Shown piece after piece: positions 33,681 to 42,205 of a stretch of DNA of 64,000 nt. Both the position numbers and the translations under genes were made by a program. Source of the DNA: Aggregatilinea lenta (lineage in GTDB: Bacteria > Chloroflexota > Anaerolineae > Aggregatilineales > Aggregatilineaceae). The stretch covers positions 186,001 to 250,000 of the forward strand of contig NZ_BFCB01000003.1 in assembly GCF_003569045.1 (NCBI RefSeq), in the 5' to 3' direction. Under the pieces are notes generated by a model. That model had not been told where the DNA came from, ran no database searches, and saw only the letters and a program-made list of their open reading frames with translations. Positions within the stretch are counted from its first letter, which is position 1. Each line of letters begins with the position of its first letter.

Positions 33681-35651
33681 TTAGACCGCCGATTCGGCTT
33701 TGGAAGCAGGCACGCTCAACATTTGTTTGCACCACAGTTCCAGGCACAGCGCCTTGAACGGCATGGGGAGGACCCCGCGCTTATAGCCTTCGCGCCGGAT
33801 GGCCCGTTCTGCGCCGTCGGGCGAGAGGATGCCCGCCTGCACCAATGCGCCGTCGCGCAGGTCGCCGCCGTAGGCGTCGATCAGCGCGCGCATCCATTCC
33901 AGCGTGGGCGGCGCAAAGCCCAGTTTAGGCCGGTTCATCACCCAGTCGGGCAGCACGTCACGCAGCGCGGCGCGCAGCCACGCTTTGGGCGGTTGAGTCA
34001 GGTCCGGCTGCGTCTTACGGTGCCCGATCACGATCTCCACCAGACGGTAATCGACCAGCGGCAGCCGCAGTTCGACCGACGACGCCATGCTCAGCCGGTC
34101 GCCCTGTGCGATGCCGTTTTCGAGCAGGTACGTCTGGCTGATGAGCCGGGTCATCAGGACCGGCACGTTCCACGGCTGCGGTGCGGTGAAGGGCGCGTAG
34201 GCGCTGCGCGCAGCGAGCTGTGCCTGCATCGCCGGGCCGTAATAGCCGCCGCGCCGGAGCTGCGCCTGGCGGAAATCCACGACGCTGTCCATGAACACGG
34301 GCGTATCGGCGTAGCCGTCCGCGATGCGCCGCCAGCGGGCGCGCGTCTCGTGGCCGTCATCCCGGCCCAGCATGGTGCGCAGCCAGTTTTTCCACACTTC
34401 CGGCGACGGATCGCGCGGGAGCGGCAGCCATTCGCTTTGCAGCGTGCGGCTGAGCTTTTCGCCAGTCGGCATCTGGCCCGCGTACAGGCGCTGCTTGAGC
34501 AGCGTGTCTTCCGCCGCCTGCTGCACCCACGGGTAGCCCCAGAATAATTCGTCCCCGCCCTGACCCTGCAGCAGCACCGGGACGCCGTGCTCGCGCGCGA
34601 GGCGGTTGACGCTGAAATAGCCGAAGCTGGCCGGGTCCGCGATCGGGTCGTCAAGCGCGCGTATCACCTGCGGGAAGGCTGCGACCATGTCCGAGGTCGC
34701 CAGTTCGATATCGTGGAAGGGCAGACCCAGGTGATCGGCCAGGGCTTTGGCCCCGGCGCGCTCGTCGTTTTCGGGGCGGCCCGGATAGCCGATGCTGAAG
34801 GCGTGCATCGTGCCGGGATAAGCGCGCGCGGCCAGCGCCGCCAGCGCGCTCGAATCCAGCCCGGCGCTGAGCGCGACGCCAACCGGCACGTCGGAGCGCA
34901 CGATCAGGCGGCTGATTGTGTCCAGTTCCGCGCGCAGATCCTCGACCGGATCGCCGTCCAGGGCGGGCGCGGCGGCCATGTCCCAGTACTGCCGCTGGCG
35001 CACGCGCCACGGCTTGAGCGAGATCGCCAGCGTATGCCCGGCGGGCAGCTTGCGCACGCCTTGCAGCGCGGTACGCGGTTCCGGGATGTAGCCGAAGTGG
35101 AAATACTGGTCGATGGAGACGGGATCGAGATCGGGCGTGTGGGGCAGCCCGGCCAGCAGCGCTTTCATTTCGCTGGCGAACACAACGCGCCCGTCGCCCT
35201 CCCACACGTAGAGCGGCTTTTCGCCCATGCGGTCGCGGGCCAGCAGCAGCCGCTGGCGATCCACGTCCCACAGGGCGAAGGCGAACATGCCGCGCAGATG
35301 CTGCACGCATTCGTCGCCGTGTTCTTCGTACAGGTGCGCGATAGTCTCGCAGTCGGAATTGGTGTTGAAGCGGTGGCCGAGTGTTTCCAGCGCGGCGCGC
35401 TGCTCGACGTAGTTGTAGATCTCGCCGTTAGCGATGACCACCACCGAGCGGTCTTCGTTATAGAGCGGCTGCCAGCCGCCGGTCAGGTCGATGATGCTCA
35501 GGCGGCGCATCGCCAGCGCCAGGTGCGGCGCGTTGTAATCGCCCGCGCCGTCCGGCCCCCGGTGACTCATCTGGTTGTTCATAGCAGTCACCCGCGTCCG
35601 CGCCTCTTTCGTCAGCGGGGTGCGGCTGATCGTACCGGTAATTCCACACAC
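33681..35651 (-). CDS. asnB: asparagine synthase (glutamine-hydrolysing), complete
   Basis: A 656-residue two-domain enzyme. Cys2 (MCGITG) is the glutaminase nucleophile, with SHRGPDGAGDY and NGEIYNY as glutaminase motifs. The synthetase domain begins near residue 235, with VALSAGLDSSALAALAAR as the ATP-pyrophosphatase loop. It starts with GTG and a weak GGAA upstream. Placed inside a glycosyltransferase operon, it may amidate a sugar acid or a peptide rather than supply asparagine, as proposed for AsnB paralogues in exopolysaccharide loci. The N-terminal Cys and the P-loop are intact, so it should be active. Confidence 0.9.
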   Translation of the reverse strand: MCGITGTISRTPLTKEARTRVTAMNNQMSHRGPDGAGDYNAPHLALAMRRLSIIDLTGGWQPLYNEDRSVVVIANGEIYNYVEQRAALETLGHRFNTNSDCETIAHLYEEHGDECVQHLRGMFAFALWDVDRQRLLLARDRMGEKPLYVWEGDGRVVFASEMKALLAGLPHTPDLDPVSIDQYFHFGYIPEPRTALQGVRKLPAGHTLAISLKPWRVRQRQYWDMAAAPALDGDPVEDLRAELDTISRLIVRSDVPVGVALSAGLDSSALAALAARAYPGTMHAFSIGYPGRPENDERAGAKALADHLGLPFHDIELATSDMVAAFPQVIRALDDPIADPASFGYFSVNRLAREHGVPVLLQGQGGDELFWGYPWVQQAAEDTLLKQRLYAGQMPTGEKLSRTLQSEWLPLPRDPSPEVWKNWLRTMLGRDDGHETRARWRRIADGYADTPVFMDSVVDFRQAQLRRGGYYGPAMQAQLAARSAYAPFTAPQPWNVPVLMTRLISQTYLLENGIAQGDRLSMASSVELRLPLVDYRLVEIVIGHRKTQPDLTQPPKAWLRAALRDVLPDWVMNRPKLGFAPPTLEWMRALIDAYGGDLRDGALVQAGILSPDGAERAIRREGYKRGVLPMPFKALCLELWCKQMLSVPASKAESAV

Positions 35652-35718
35652 AGCGGCTGTGTTCCTTTGCCTCTACCCGGCAGAAAGGCCGGGCCTTGCT
35701 TACGATCTCACGCGCGGA

Positions 35719-36693
35719 TCAATCACCATCCCGGCCCAACTGCATCAGCAGCGCCTGGACCGTCTCGCCCATCTGGAACACCCGGCGAAAACCGCGCTCG
35801 TACAGGTAATTTTGGAAGGCCGGATATGTCGTCCGGTCGCGGCGGAGCAGGCCGCGCGCCAGATCCAGCCCGAACTGAATCCCATGATACCCAAGCTGGC
35901 GCACGGTTTGGAGTACGGCACGCCTACTCTTGGGCGGCGGCGAGTCGCTGTGATTGAGCTTATACCAGTCGCGCCCGCCCGCGAAGCGCTGGCCCATCAG
36001 CCAGCGCAGGTTCATCAGGCGCGGCTTGACCAGATGCAGCACGACCAGCGCCGGATCGTACCACACCAGCGCGTCAGGATCGGCGGCGCGCAGACGCTTG
36101 ATCAGGTCGGTCTCTTCGCCGTACGCGACACGCCCGCCCGCCATGCCCAGGCCGGGATCGAAGCCGTTCAGCGCGGCCAGCAGATCGCGTCGCACGAAGA
36201 TGTTGCCGCCGTCCAGAAATTCGTCCGGTCCCAGCGCGCGCGCCTCACTGCCCTGATCGTGTGAGGCGTAGCTGTCTTTGAACCACACAGGTTTGGGCGA
36301 CATGTAAAACGCGAAGTAAGGACCGCCCAACGCGGCAGGCGCGCGATCCTCGATCACGCGGCGGGCGTTGGCGAGCCAGTCGGGGGGCAGCTTGCAGTCG
36401 TCGTCGGTATAGGCGATGTATGTCCCGCGCGCTTCGCGCCAGCCCCGATTGCGCGCGTGCGACAGGCCCTGCGCCGTTTCGAGCACGTGGCGGATGCGCG
36501 GCGCGTAACGCTCGACCGTGGCGCGCGTATCGTCGGTTGAGTTGTTGTCGATCACCAGGACTTCGTACAGATCGGGGTCGAGCGTCTGGGCGCAGAGCGT
36601 ATCGAGCGCCTGGGCCAGCAGCGCGGCACGGTTATAGGTACATACGACGACGGAGATCAGCGGCGCGGAGGCCGGGCGGGACGGATCGGTCAT
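35719..36693 (-). CDS. family 2 glycosyltransferase
   Basis: The 324-residue protein is a GT-A fold transferase: ISVVVCTYNRAALLAQAL, VIDNNSTDDT and AYTDDDCKLP, the last holding the metal-binding DDD. GGRVAYGEETDLIKRL matches the conserved GEE/D catalytic-base region. A hydrophobic-basic C-terminus suggests membrane association. It lies 91 bp downstream of another GT2 gene and 67 bp before asnB, on one strand. Sugar specificity is unknown. Confidence 0.87.
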   Translation of the reverse strand: MTDPSRPASAPLISVVVCTYNRAALLAQALDTLCAQTLDPDLYEVLVIDNNSTDDTRATVERYAPRIRHVLETAQGLSHARNRGWREARGTYIAYTDDDCKLPPDWLANARRVIEDRAPAALGGPYFAFYMSPKPVWFKDSYASHDQGSEARALGPDEFLDGGNIFVRRDLLAALNGFDPGLGMAGGRVAYGEETDLIKRLRAADPDALVWYDPALVVLHLVKPRLMNLRWLMGQRFAGGRDWYKLNHSDSPPPKSRRAVLQTVRQLGYHGIQFGLDLARGLLRRDRTTYPAFQNYLYERGFRRVFQMGETVQALLMQLGRDGD

Positions 36694-36784
36694 GCCGGGT
36701 TGAGGACCTTCGATGTCACAGCAGGATCGGCGCGGGCCGCTGTTGGCCCGACGCCGCGAGTATACCGTCTTTTGGCGGGGCCGC

Positions 36785-37672
36785 CTACGCGATGCGGTAC
36801 TTCAGCTCCCACTGATCTTTGACGTGGTTGAACTTGAAGATCGGGCGCTTGCGCAGCAGACGCATCCGTGCCGCCACGCCGCGCAGCTTCATCGGCATCC
36901 GCGAGATGAAGTGATCCTGCAAGTACGACTCGAAAGGCGTATACGAGCGGCCCCCATACTTGTTGAGGATCTGCGACGCCTCTTGCAGATAGGCCTGGAG
37001 CTGGTTGGCGGTCTTCTGGCTGCCGTGCACGCGGAACCCGGCCAGCGGCGTATCCACGCCGTACAGGTCGGCGTGCTGGAAGAAGCGCGCCCACAGCTCG
37101 AAGTCCCCGGCCATCTTGAACGAGGCGTCGAGCTGGCTGCCCGTACGCTCCCACAGACTGCGCCGCCAGAAGGTCGATTCCTGCTGGATGAAGTCGGTGG
37201 CGTAGCGCCCCCGGTCGGGCAGGTTTTCGCCCCGGAAGAACGCTTTGCGATGGAAGCCGTCCAGGCTGAAACAGCTCACCGCCAGCCCACGCTTGTCCCA
37301 CGACAGCAAATGGCGCGTGGTGATCCATTCGACCTGCGGAAACGTGGTGAAGATGTCCGTGACGACCTGGAAGGTCCACGGCAGGTACTTGTCGTCGGAG
37401 TTGAGCCAGGCCATGATCTCGCCGGTCGTCTTGGCAAAGCCCTTGTTCACCGCGTCGTACTGGCCTTTATCCGGCTCGCTGACCCAGTAGGCCAGCCGGT
37501 CCTCGTACTTGCGGATGACGTCCTGGCTGCCGTCGGTCGAGCTGCCATCGACGATCACGTATTCAAGGTTAGGATAATTCTGATCGAGGACGGAATGGAT
37601 CGTTTCGTCTAGAAACTGCGCCTGATTGAATGAGGGTGTGACAATCGACAGTTTCGGTGTTTGATCGGCCAT
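36785..37672 (-). CDS. family 2 glycosyltransferase
   Basis: A 295-residue GT-A transferase with [27 protein letters not shown] and [11 protein letters not shown], where NSDD is the metal motif. [18 protein letters not shown] is the QES-type conserved segment of a common GT2 subgroup in exopolysaccharide loci. I place the start at the ATG at 37672, which opens the fold directly; in-frame starts at 37696 and 37720 are possible. It is the first gene of the minus-strand glycan operon, behind the TATAAT at 37729-37734. Confidence 0.85.
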   Translation of the reverse strand: MADQTPKLSIVTPSFNQAQFLDETIHSVLDQNYPNLEYVIVDGSSTDGSQDVIRKYEDRLAYWVSEPDKGQYDAVNKGFAKTTGEIMAWLNSDDKYLPWTFQVVTDIFTTFPQVEWITTRHLLSWDKRGLAVSCFSLDGFHRKAFFRGENLPDRGRYATDFIQQESTFWRRSLWERTGSQLDASFKMAGDFELWARFFQHADLYGVDTPLAGFRVHGSQKTANQLQAYLQEASQILNKYGGRSYTPFESYLQDHFISRMPMKLRGVAARMRLLRKRPIFKFNHVKDQWELKYRIA

Positions 37673-37728
37673 CCCCACGTTGTCCCATCTTTGCATGCGT
37701 GCCGGATTCAGTACTGGCAATTTAACCG

Positions 37729-37760
37729 ATTATAGGGGCTAAATATAAAAATCAAGTCAA
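37729..37760 (-). promoter_or_regulatory. promoter of the minus-strand glycan operon
   Basis: -10 TATAAT (37729-37734, minus). Candidate -35 boxes are TTGATT (37750-37755, 15-bp spacer) and TTGACT (37755-37760, 20-bp spacer). The AT-rich stretch 37738-37760 stands out from the surroundings. Confidence 0.5.
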
Positions 37761-37775
37761 AACATTGACCTCAAC

Positions 37776-39074
37776 TTATCGCCGGGTATCCAGCGCGTCG
37801 TGGCGGCGCACGTAGATGGTGGCGACGATGACGCCCACCATGCAGGCTGTCGCGCAGACGAACAACGCCGCCGACACGCCGAACACGTCCGAGAGCACGC
37901 CGATCAAAAAGCCGCCCAGCGGCGTGCTGCCCATGAACAGCAGTACGTGCACGCTCATCAACCGCCCGCGCAGATCGTCTGGCGACAGCAGTTGCAGTAG
38001 CGAGTTGGACGTGACAGCGAAGATGATGCCGCAGAAGCCCATTGCCACCAGCAGCCCCAGCGACAGGACGTAGACCTGGGACAACGCGACCAACCCGAAG
38101 AAGATGCTGAAGCCGCTCGCGCCCCACAGCATGCGGCGGAGGCTGACCTGTTTGGCGTAGGCCGTGACAAAGGCCGAAATCAGCGAGCCGATGCCCAGGA
38201 AGGCGGTCAGCATGCCGAAGCCCGACGCGCTGGTGTGCAGCACGAAATCGGCCAGCAGCGGCAGCGTCACGCTGAAGTTATACCCAAATGTGCCGATGAT
38301 GCCTACCACGATGAAGATCGACAGGATGGCTGGCGTGCGCCACGCATAAGCCAGCCCCTGCACGATCTGCCGGGTGGGGTTCCCGCGCTGGGGGCGGGGC
38401 GGAGTGTGCAGCGCCAGCGTATCCATGCGCGGCAGCGCCCAGATCACCGGGATGAACGTCACGGCGTTGATGATCAGCGTCAGGGCGATGCCGATCTGGT
38501 CGATGATGATCCCGGCCAGGGATGGCCCCAGGATACGGGCGGTATTGAAGGCCATCGAGTTGAGCGCGATGGCGTTGGGCAGCTCCTCGCGCCCGACCAT
38601 CTCGACCACGAACGCCTGCCGCGTCGGGTTGTCGATGGCGCTGATGATGCCCTGAATCGCGGCGAGGATGTAAATGTGCCACAACTGGATGCTGTCCGTG
38701 GCGACGAGCGCGCCAAAGACGAACGCCTGGATCATGGCCGCGGACTGCGTGAAAAGGATCGCGCGCTGCTTGCGCAGCCGGTCGGCCAGCACGCCACCGT
38801 AGAGCGCCAGCAGCGTGACCGGCAGAAACTGCACGGTCGTGACCAGACCCAGCGACAGCGGCGAGCCTGTGATCTGCAGGACCAGCCAGGACTGCGCGGT
38901 GGTTTGCATCCAGGAGCCGCTCAGCGACACGATCTGCGACCACCAGAACAAGCGGAAATTGTAGTTGTGAAGCGCCTTGAATCCCTGCGTCAGGCGGCGC
39001 GGCGCTAACTTGGCGGACGAAACAGCGGGAGGGTTGTCGGTCGTTTGACTATCCGTTGTCGTATCGGTTGTCAT
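37776..39074 (-). CDS. MFS transporter (EntS/MFS_3-like)
   Basis: A 432-residue protein with 12 predicted membrane helices. LFWWSQIVSLSGSWMQTTAQ is the first-helix motif of the MFS_3/EntS group, GGVLADRLRKQR is the MFS loop 2-3 motif A, and the middle loop follows helix six near residue 225. Members export siderophores, macrolides or other small molecules. The N-terminal 25 residues are Thr/Asp-rich and cytosolic. It has its own promoter and a possible operator at 39095-39107. It may export a product of a neighbouring locus, but there is no proof. Confidence 0.85.
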   Translation of the reverse strand: MTTDTTTDSQTTDNPPAVSSAKLAPRRLTQGFKALHNYNFRLFWWSQIVSLSGSWMQTTAQSWLVLQITGSPLSLGLVTTVQFLPVTLLALYGGVLADRLRKQRAILFTQSAAMIQAFVFGALVATDSIQLWHIYILAAIQGIISAIDNPTRQAFVVEMVGREELPNAIALNSMAFNTARILGPSLAGIIIDQIGIALTLIINAVTFIPVIWALPRMDTLALHTPPRPQRGNPTRQIVQGLAYAWRTPAILSIFIVVGIIGTFGYNFSVTLPLLADFVLHTSASGFGMLTAFLGIGSLISAFVTAYAKQVSLRRMLWGASGFSIFFGLVALSQVYVLSLGLLVAMGFCGIIFAVTSNSLLQLLSPDDLRGRLMSVHVLLFMGSTPLGGFLIGVLSDVFGVSAALFVCATACMVGVIVATIYVRRHDALDTRR

Positions 39075-39094
39075 ATGCTCACAACACTCGATGA

Positions 39095-39107
39095 TTGATC
39101 AGATCAA
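39095..39107. promoter_or_regulatory. 13-bp palindrome TTGATC-A-GATCAA, possible operator
   Basis: A perfect six-base inverted repeat around one base, located just downstream of the presumed transcription start of the MFS gene. Confidence 0.35.
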
Positions 39108-39118
39108 ATGAATCGCGT

Positions 39119-39147
39119 ACATTAGCTCGGTCTACCGCCATAATCAA
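39119..39147 (-). promoter_or_regulatory. promoter of the MFS transporter gene
   Basis: Minus strand: TTGATT (39142-39147), 17 bp, TAATGT (39119-39124). Confidence 0.55.
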
Positions 39148-39292
39148 GGGGCTGGCCGGGCAATTGTCAAGAATGCGCTGGCTCCCCACCCACATGTGAT
39201 CTAGAATCACGCCATCTCCTTAGATTATGGGCCGGATGACCCTCCCGCGCGAACCCGTGGGCGCCCCTCACCGAACGCAGGCTGTAAACCGT

Positions 39293-40024
39293 ATGGAACT
39301 CAACATGATTCTCACTCTGGCAGTTGCCAGCCTGATCATTGGCCTGTCGAAGGGTGGGCTTGGCCCTGGCGCGGGTATGCTCGTCACGCCGCTGCTCAGT
39401 CTGGCGATGCCCGTGCCAGAAGCGGTCGCAATGGCGCTGCCCCTGCTGCTGCTCGGCGATTTCTTCGCGCTGCGGCTGTACTGGAAGCAGTGGAGTCCCT
39501 ACCACATCCGGCTGCTGCTGCCGTTTTCGGTGGTAGGCGTGCTGCTGGGGATCGCGGTGCTGGCCTCCCTGCCCGATACGACGCTGCGCATCCTGCTGGC
39601 GGTGTTCAGCCTGGTGGCGGCGCTGTATAAAACGATCAGCGACCGGATCACGTCGCTGACCTATCACCACCACAACTGGCACGCGTACCTCGCGGGTGGG
39701 ACGTCGGGCTTCAGCTCGGCGGTGGCCAACGCGGGCGCGCCACCCTTCACGACCTACATGCTGATGCAGAAGGTCACACCGGTGGAATTCATTGGCACGA
39801 CGACGCTGTTTTTCATCACGGTGAACCTGATCAAGTTGCCGACCCTGATCACGGCGGGCTTTATGGACGTCGAGAGCTTCATCAGCGCCCTGCTGGGCAT
39901 TCCGCTGGTGATGGCCGGGGCGTGGCTGGGGCGGCGTTTTATCGATGCCGTGCAGCCGCGTGTGTTCGAAGGCATCATGACCGGGATGCTGGTGCTGGCG
40001 GCAGTGATACTGGTGGCGAAGTGA
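39293..40024 (+). CDS. TauE/SafE family sulfite or sulfonate exporter
   Basis: The 243-residue protein has about eight membrane helices. LSKGGLGPGAGMLVTPLLSL in the first half and GGTSGFSSAVANAGAPPF in the second are the two repeated TauE/SafE signature loops. The family exports sulfite, sulfonates or similar organic anions. The ATG at 39293 starts directly at the first helix; an upstream in-frame ATG at 39227 would add 22 polar residues. The gene is monocistronic and divergent from the MFS gene. The substrate is not deducible from context. Confidence 0.83.
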   Translation: MELNMILTLAVASLIIGLSKGGLGPGAGMLVTPLLSLAMPVPEAVAMALPLLLLGDFFALRLYWKQWSPYHIRLLLPFSVVGVLLGIAVLASLPDTTLRILLAVFSLVAALYKTISDRITSLTYHHHNWHAYLAGGTSGFSSAVANAGAPPFTTYMLMQKVTPVEFIGTTTLFFITVNLIKLPTLITAGFMDVESFISALLGIPLVMAGAWLGRRFIDAVQPRVFEGIMTGMLVLAAVILVAK

Positions 40025-40071
40025 GGCCGGATGGCTGTCATCTCCCGACCTGTCTCCAAGTGCGGAACGGC

Positions 40072-40099
40072 GTAGGGGCGTATCGCCATACGCCCCTAC
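40072..40099. repeat. GTAGGGGCGTAT palindromic repeat
   Basis: GTAGGGGCGTAT / ATACGCCCCTAC with a four-base centre; perfect arms of 12. Confidence 0.8.
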
Positions 40100-40130
40100 A
40101 AAACCCACGTTCTAGATTGCGGCCATTTGC

Positions 40131-40157
40131 GTGGGGCAATGCATGAACTGCCCCTAC
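40131..40157. repeat. GTGGGGCAAT palindromic repeat
   Basis: GTGGGGCAATGCATG and AACTGCCCCTAC form an imperfect palindrome of the GTAGGGGC family. Confidence 0.65.
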
Positions 40158-40238
40158 GAATTACCCCACAGCATGAGGAATCGATCCCCGCTTTTTGCTG
40201 TTAGGCCCATCGCTAACCGCTAACGGCTATCCGCGGCC

Positions 40239-41006
40239 CTACTGCGCCGTCCAGCCGCCATCGACCAGCAGCAGGTGGCCGGTGACCATGCCGCCCGCCG
40301 GGGACGCGAGATAAATCACCGCGCCCGCCACGTCCGCGATGGTGCCCACCTTGTTGATCGGGATGCGCGCCAGCACGCCCGCAAGGTACTCCGGGTTGTC
40401 GAGCCGCTCCGCCGTGCCCGGTGTGTAGATGAAGGTCGGCCCCACCGCGTTGACCGTCACGCCGCGCGCGGACCACTCCAGCGCAAGGACCTTGGTCAGC
40501 ATGTTCACGCCGCCCTTGCTGGTGCTGTACACGGCATGATCGCGGATGGCGACTTCGCCCGCCTGGGAACTCATGTTCACGATGCGCCCGTAGCCCTGGT
40601 GGAGCATGATCTTGCCTGCCGCCTGGCAGCAGAAGAACAGGCCCTTGAGGTTGACGTCCATCATACCGTCCCAGTCGGCCTCGGTGACGTCCGTCGCGGG
40701 ATGGTTGAAGCCCAGCCCGGCGTTGTTGACCAGGATGTCCAGCCGCCCGAAGTGATCCTTGACCTGCCGCATCGCGGGTGCGATCTGCGGGACCTGCGTC
40801 ACGTCCAGCGCGACGCCGAGCGCTTCGCCGCCTTCGGCCTCGATGTCGCTGACGAGCTGTTGCAGTGCAGCCGTGTCGCGGGCCATCACGGCGACCTTCG
40901 CCCCGGCGTGGGCGAGCGCCTTCGCCAGCCCGTAGCCGATGCCCTTGCTGGCCCCGGTCACCACGGCGACCTGCCCGGTGATGTCAAAGCTTGGATACTC
41001 AGCCAT
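40239..41006 (-). CDS. short-chain dehydrogenase/reductase (classical SDR)
   Basis: A 255-residue classical SDR: VTGASKGIGYGLA is the cofactor loop (TGxxxGxG) near residues 16-28, NNAG follows near 92, and YSTSKGG gives the catalytic Tyr-x3-Lys near 158-162 with the preceding SSQAG serine. The type resembles gluconate 5-dehydrogenase or 2-deoxygluconate 3-dehydrogenase, so it probably oxidises a sugar or polyol hydroxyl. It is the last minus-strand gene of the sugar operon, 153 bp after the AroE-like gene; two repeats lie in that gap. Confidence 0.85.
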   Translation of the reverse strand: MAEYPSFDITGQVAVVTGASKGIGYGLAKALAHAGAKVAVMARDTAALQQLVSDIEAEGGEALGVALDVTQVPQIAPAMRQVKDHFGRLDILVNNAGLGFNHPATDVTEADWDGMMDVNLKGLFFCCQAAGKIMLHQGYGRIVNMSSQAGEVAIRDHAVYSTSKGGVNMLTKVLALEWSARGVTVNAVGPTFIYTPGTAERLDNPEYLAGVLARIPINKVGTIADVAGAVIYLASPAGGMVTGHLLLVDGGWTAQ

Positions 41007-41053
41007 GCGCTGCGCTCCTTGTTACGGAATAGATCGGTTGGAAAGAGGCAAAT

Positions 41054-41080
41054 CGGGCGGAGCAAGCCCCGCCCCTACGG
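41054..41080. repeat. GGCGGAGC-type palindromic repeat
   Basis: GGGCGGAGCAAGCCCCGCCC then CTACGG, nearly identical to 1979-2009. Confidence 0.75.
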
Positions 41081-41094
41081 ACCTTGTGCTTTTC

Positions 41095-41136
41095 TTCCCG
41101 CGCCAACTTGATTGGCGAGGGGCCGGGGGTGAGGTC
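41095..41136. repeat. CGCCAAC/TTGGCG palindromic repeat
   Basis: CCCGCGCCAACTTGATTGGC then GAGGGGCCGGGGGTGAGGT. The right end matches the common family; the stem has CGCC in place of TCTCC, changed on both arms so pairing is kept. Confidence 0.7.
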
Positions 41137-41159
41137 TCAGCCCCGCGCGACACCGCGTT

Positions 41160-42023
41160 CTACTTGACGCCCAGCGCCTCGGCCAACGCGTCCTTCATGA
41201 TCTGTTCGGGCGCTTCCAGGCCGGTCCACATCGTGAAGCCGATGGTGCCCTGGTAGACCAGCATCGACAGGCCGTCGAGCACGGGCATGCCGCGCTTCGT
41301 CGCCGCGTCGAGCAGGCGCGTCGTCGGCGGATTGAAGACCGCGTCCGCTACCAGCATATCGGTGCGCGCCGCGCTCAGATCGACGTCCGGCATGGCGTCC
41401 ACGTCGGGATACAGGCCGACCGACGTCGCGTTGACGAACAGGTCCACGTCGTCGGGCACGCGATACGTACCTTGCCACGGCTCGAAGCGAATCGGGGAGC
41501 GGGCGACGTTGTCCTTCAGGTGCTTGACCATGCTCTCGCCGCGCGCTACGGAGCGGTTTACGACCAACAGATCTTCGACGCCCGCCAGCAGCAGCTCAGT
41601 CGCAATCGCGCGCGCCGCGCCGCCCGCGCCGAGCATCACGACGCGCTTGCCGGACGGGTCCATGCCCGCGTCCACGCGCACGCCGCGCAAAAAGCCCTTA
41701 CCGTCCGTGTTCTCGCCGATGAGCTGGTCGCCCTCGCGGCGCACGGTGTTCACCGCGCCGATCACCGCCGCGTCGCCGGACACGTCGTCCAGGTATGGCA
41801 GCACGGCGACCTTGTGCGGGATGGTCAGGTTGATGCCCTGCATGCCGAAGGCGCGCACGCCCGTGATCGCGTCGGCCAGGCCGTCCGGCTTGACCTCGAT
41901 GTTCAGATAGCGCCAGTTCAAGCCGGTGGCCCGAAAGGCCGCTTCCTGCATGACGCCGGTTGGATTTTCCGCGACCGGGTATCCCAGAACGCCGACAAGC
42001 TCGGCTTTATAGTTGGCTGGCAT
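41160..42023 (-). CDS. AroE-like dehydrogenase (shikimate dehydrogenase family), probably not classical AroE
   Basis: The 287-residue protein has the two-domain shikimate dehydrogenase fold. Catalytic Lys71 (NLTIPHK) and Asp107 (ENTDG) are present, as is the NADP loop GAGGAA at 132-137. The N-terminal substrate motif, normally G-x-P-x-x-H-S-x-S-P, reads GYPVAENPTG here. The two serines that hold the shikimate carboxylate are Asn20 and Thr22, and the His is Glu19. The gene lies in a sugar ABC operon between an isomerase-like cupin gene and an SDR gene. I infer a catabolic dehydrogenase for a related cyclic polyol or sugar acid, though a divergent true AroE is possible. Confidence 0.78.
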   Translation of the reverse strand: MPANYKAELVGVLGYPVAENPTGVMQEAAFRATGLNWRYLNIEVKPDGLADAITGVRAFGMQGINLTIPHKVAVLPYLDDVSGDAAVIGAVNTVRREGDQLIGENTDGKGFLRGVRVDAGMDPSGKRVVMLGAGGAARAIATELLLAGVEDLLVVNRSVARGESMVKHLKDNVARSPIRFEPWQGTYRVPDDVDLFVNATSVGLYPDVDAMPDVDLSAARTDMLVADAVFNPPTTRLLDAATKRGMPVLDGLSMLVYQGTIGFTMWTGLEAPEQIMKDALAEALGVK

Positions 42024-42160
42024 GGCTGACCCCTTTCTTGAGAACTCACTTATAAGCGCAACTGGGTCGTGGTTCAGAAAAACAAAACGCCGGGCGTGAC
42101 ACCGGCGGCTGTATGCCTCGCGTGCGTGAAACCAGCGCCCGGCAGCCTGCAATGCAGCGG

Positions 42161-42187
42161 CAGGGGCGCACTGCGGTACGCCCCTGC
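42161..42187. repeat. CAGGGGCG-type palindromic repeat
   Basis: CAGGGGCGCACTG / CGGTACGCCCCTG, a variant of the GTAGGGGC family. Confidence 0.6.
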
Positions 42188-42205
42188 GCAAAAACGGTAA
42201 ATGGA

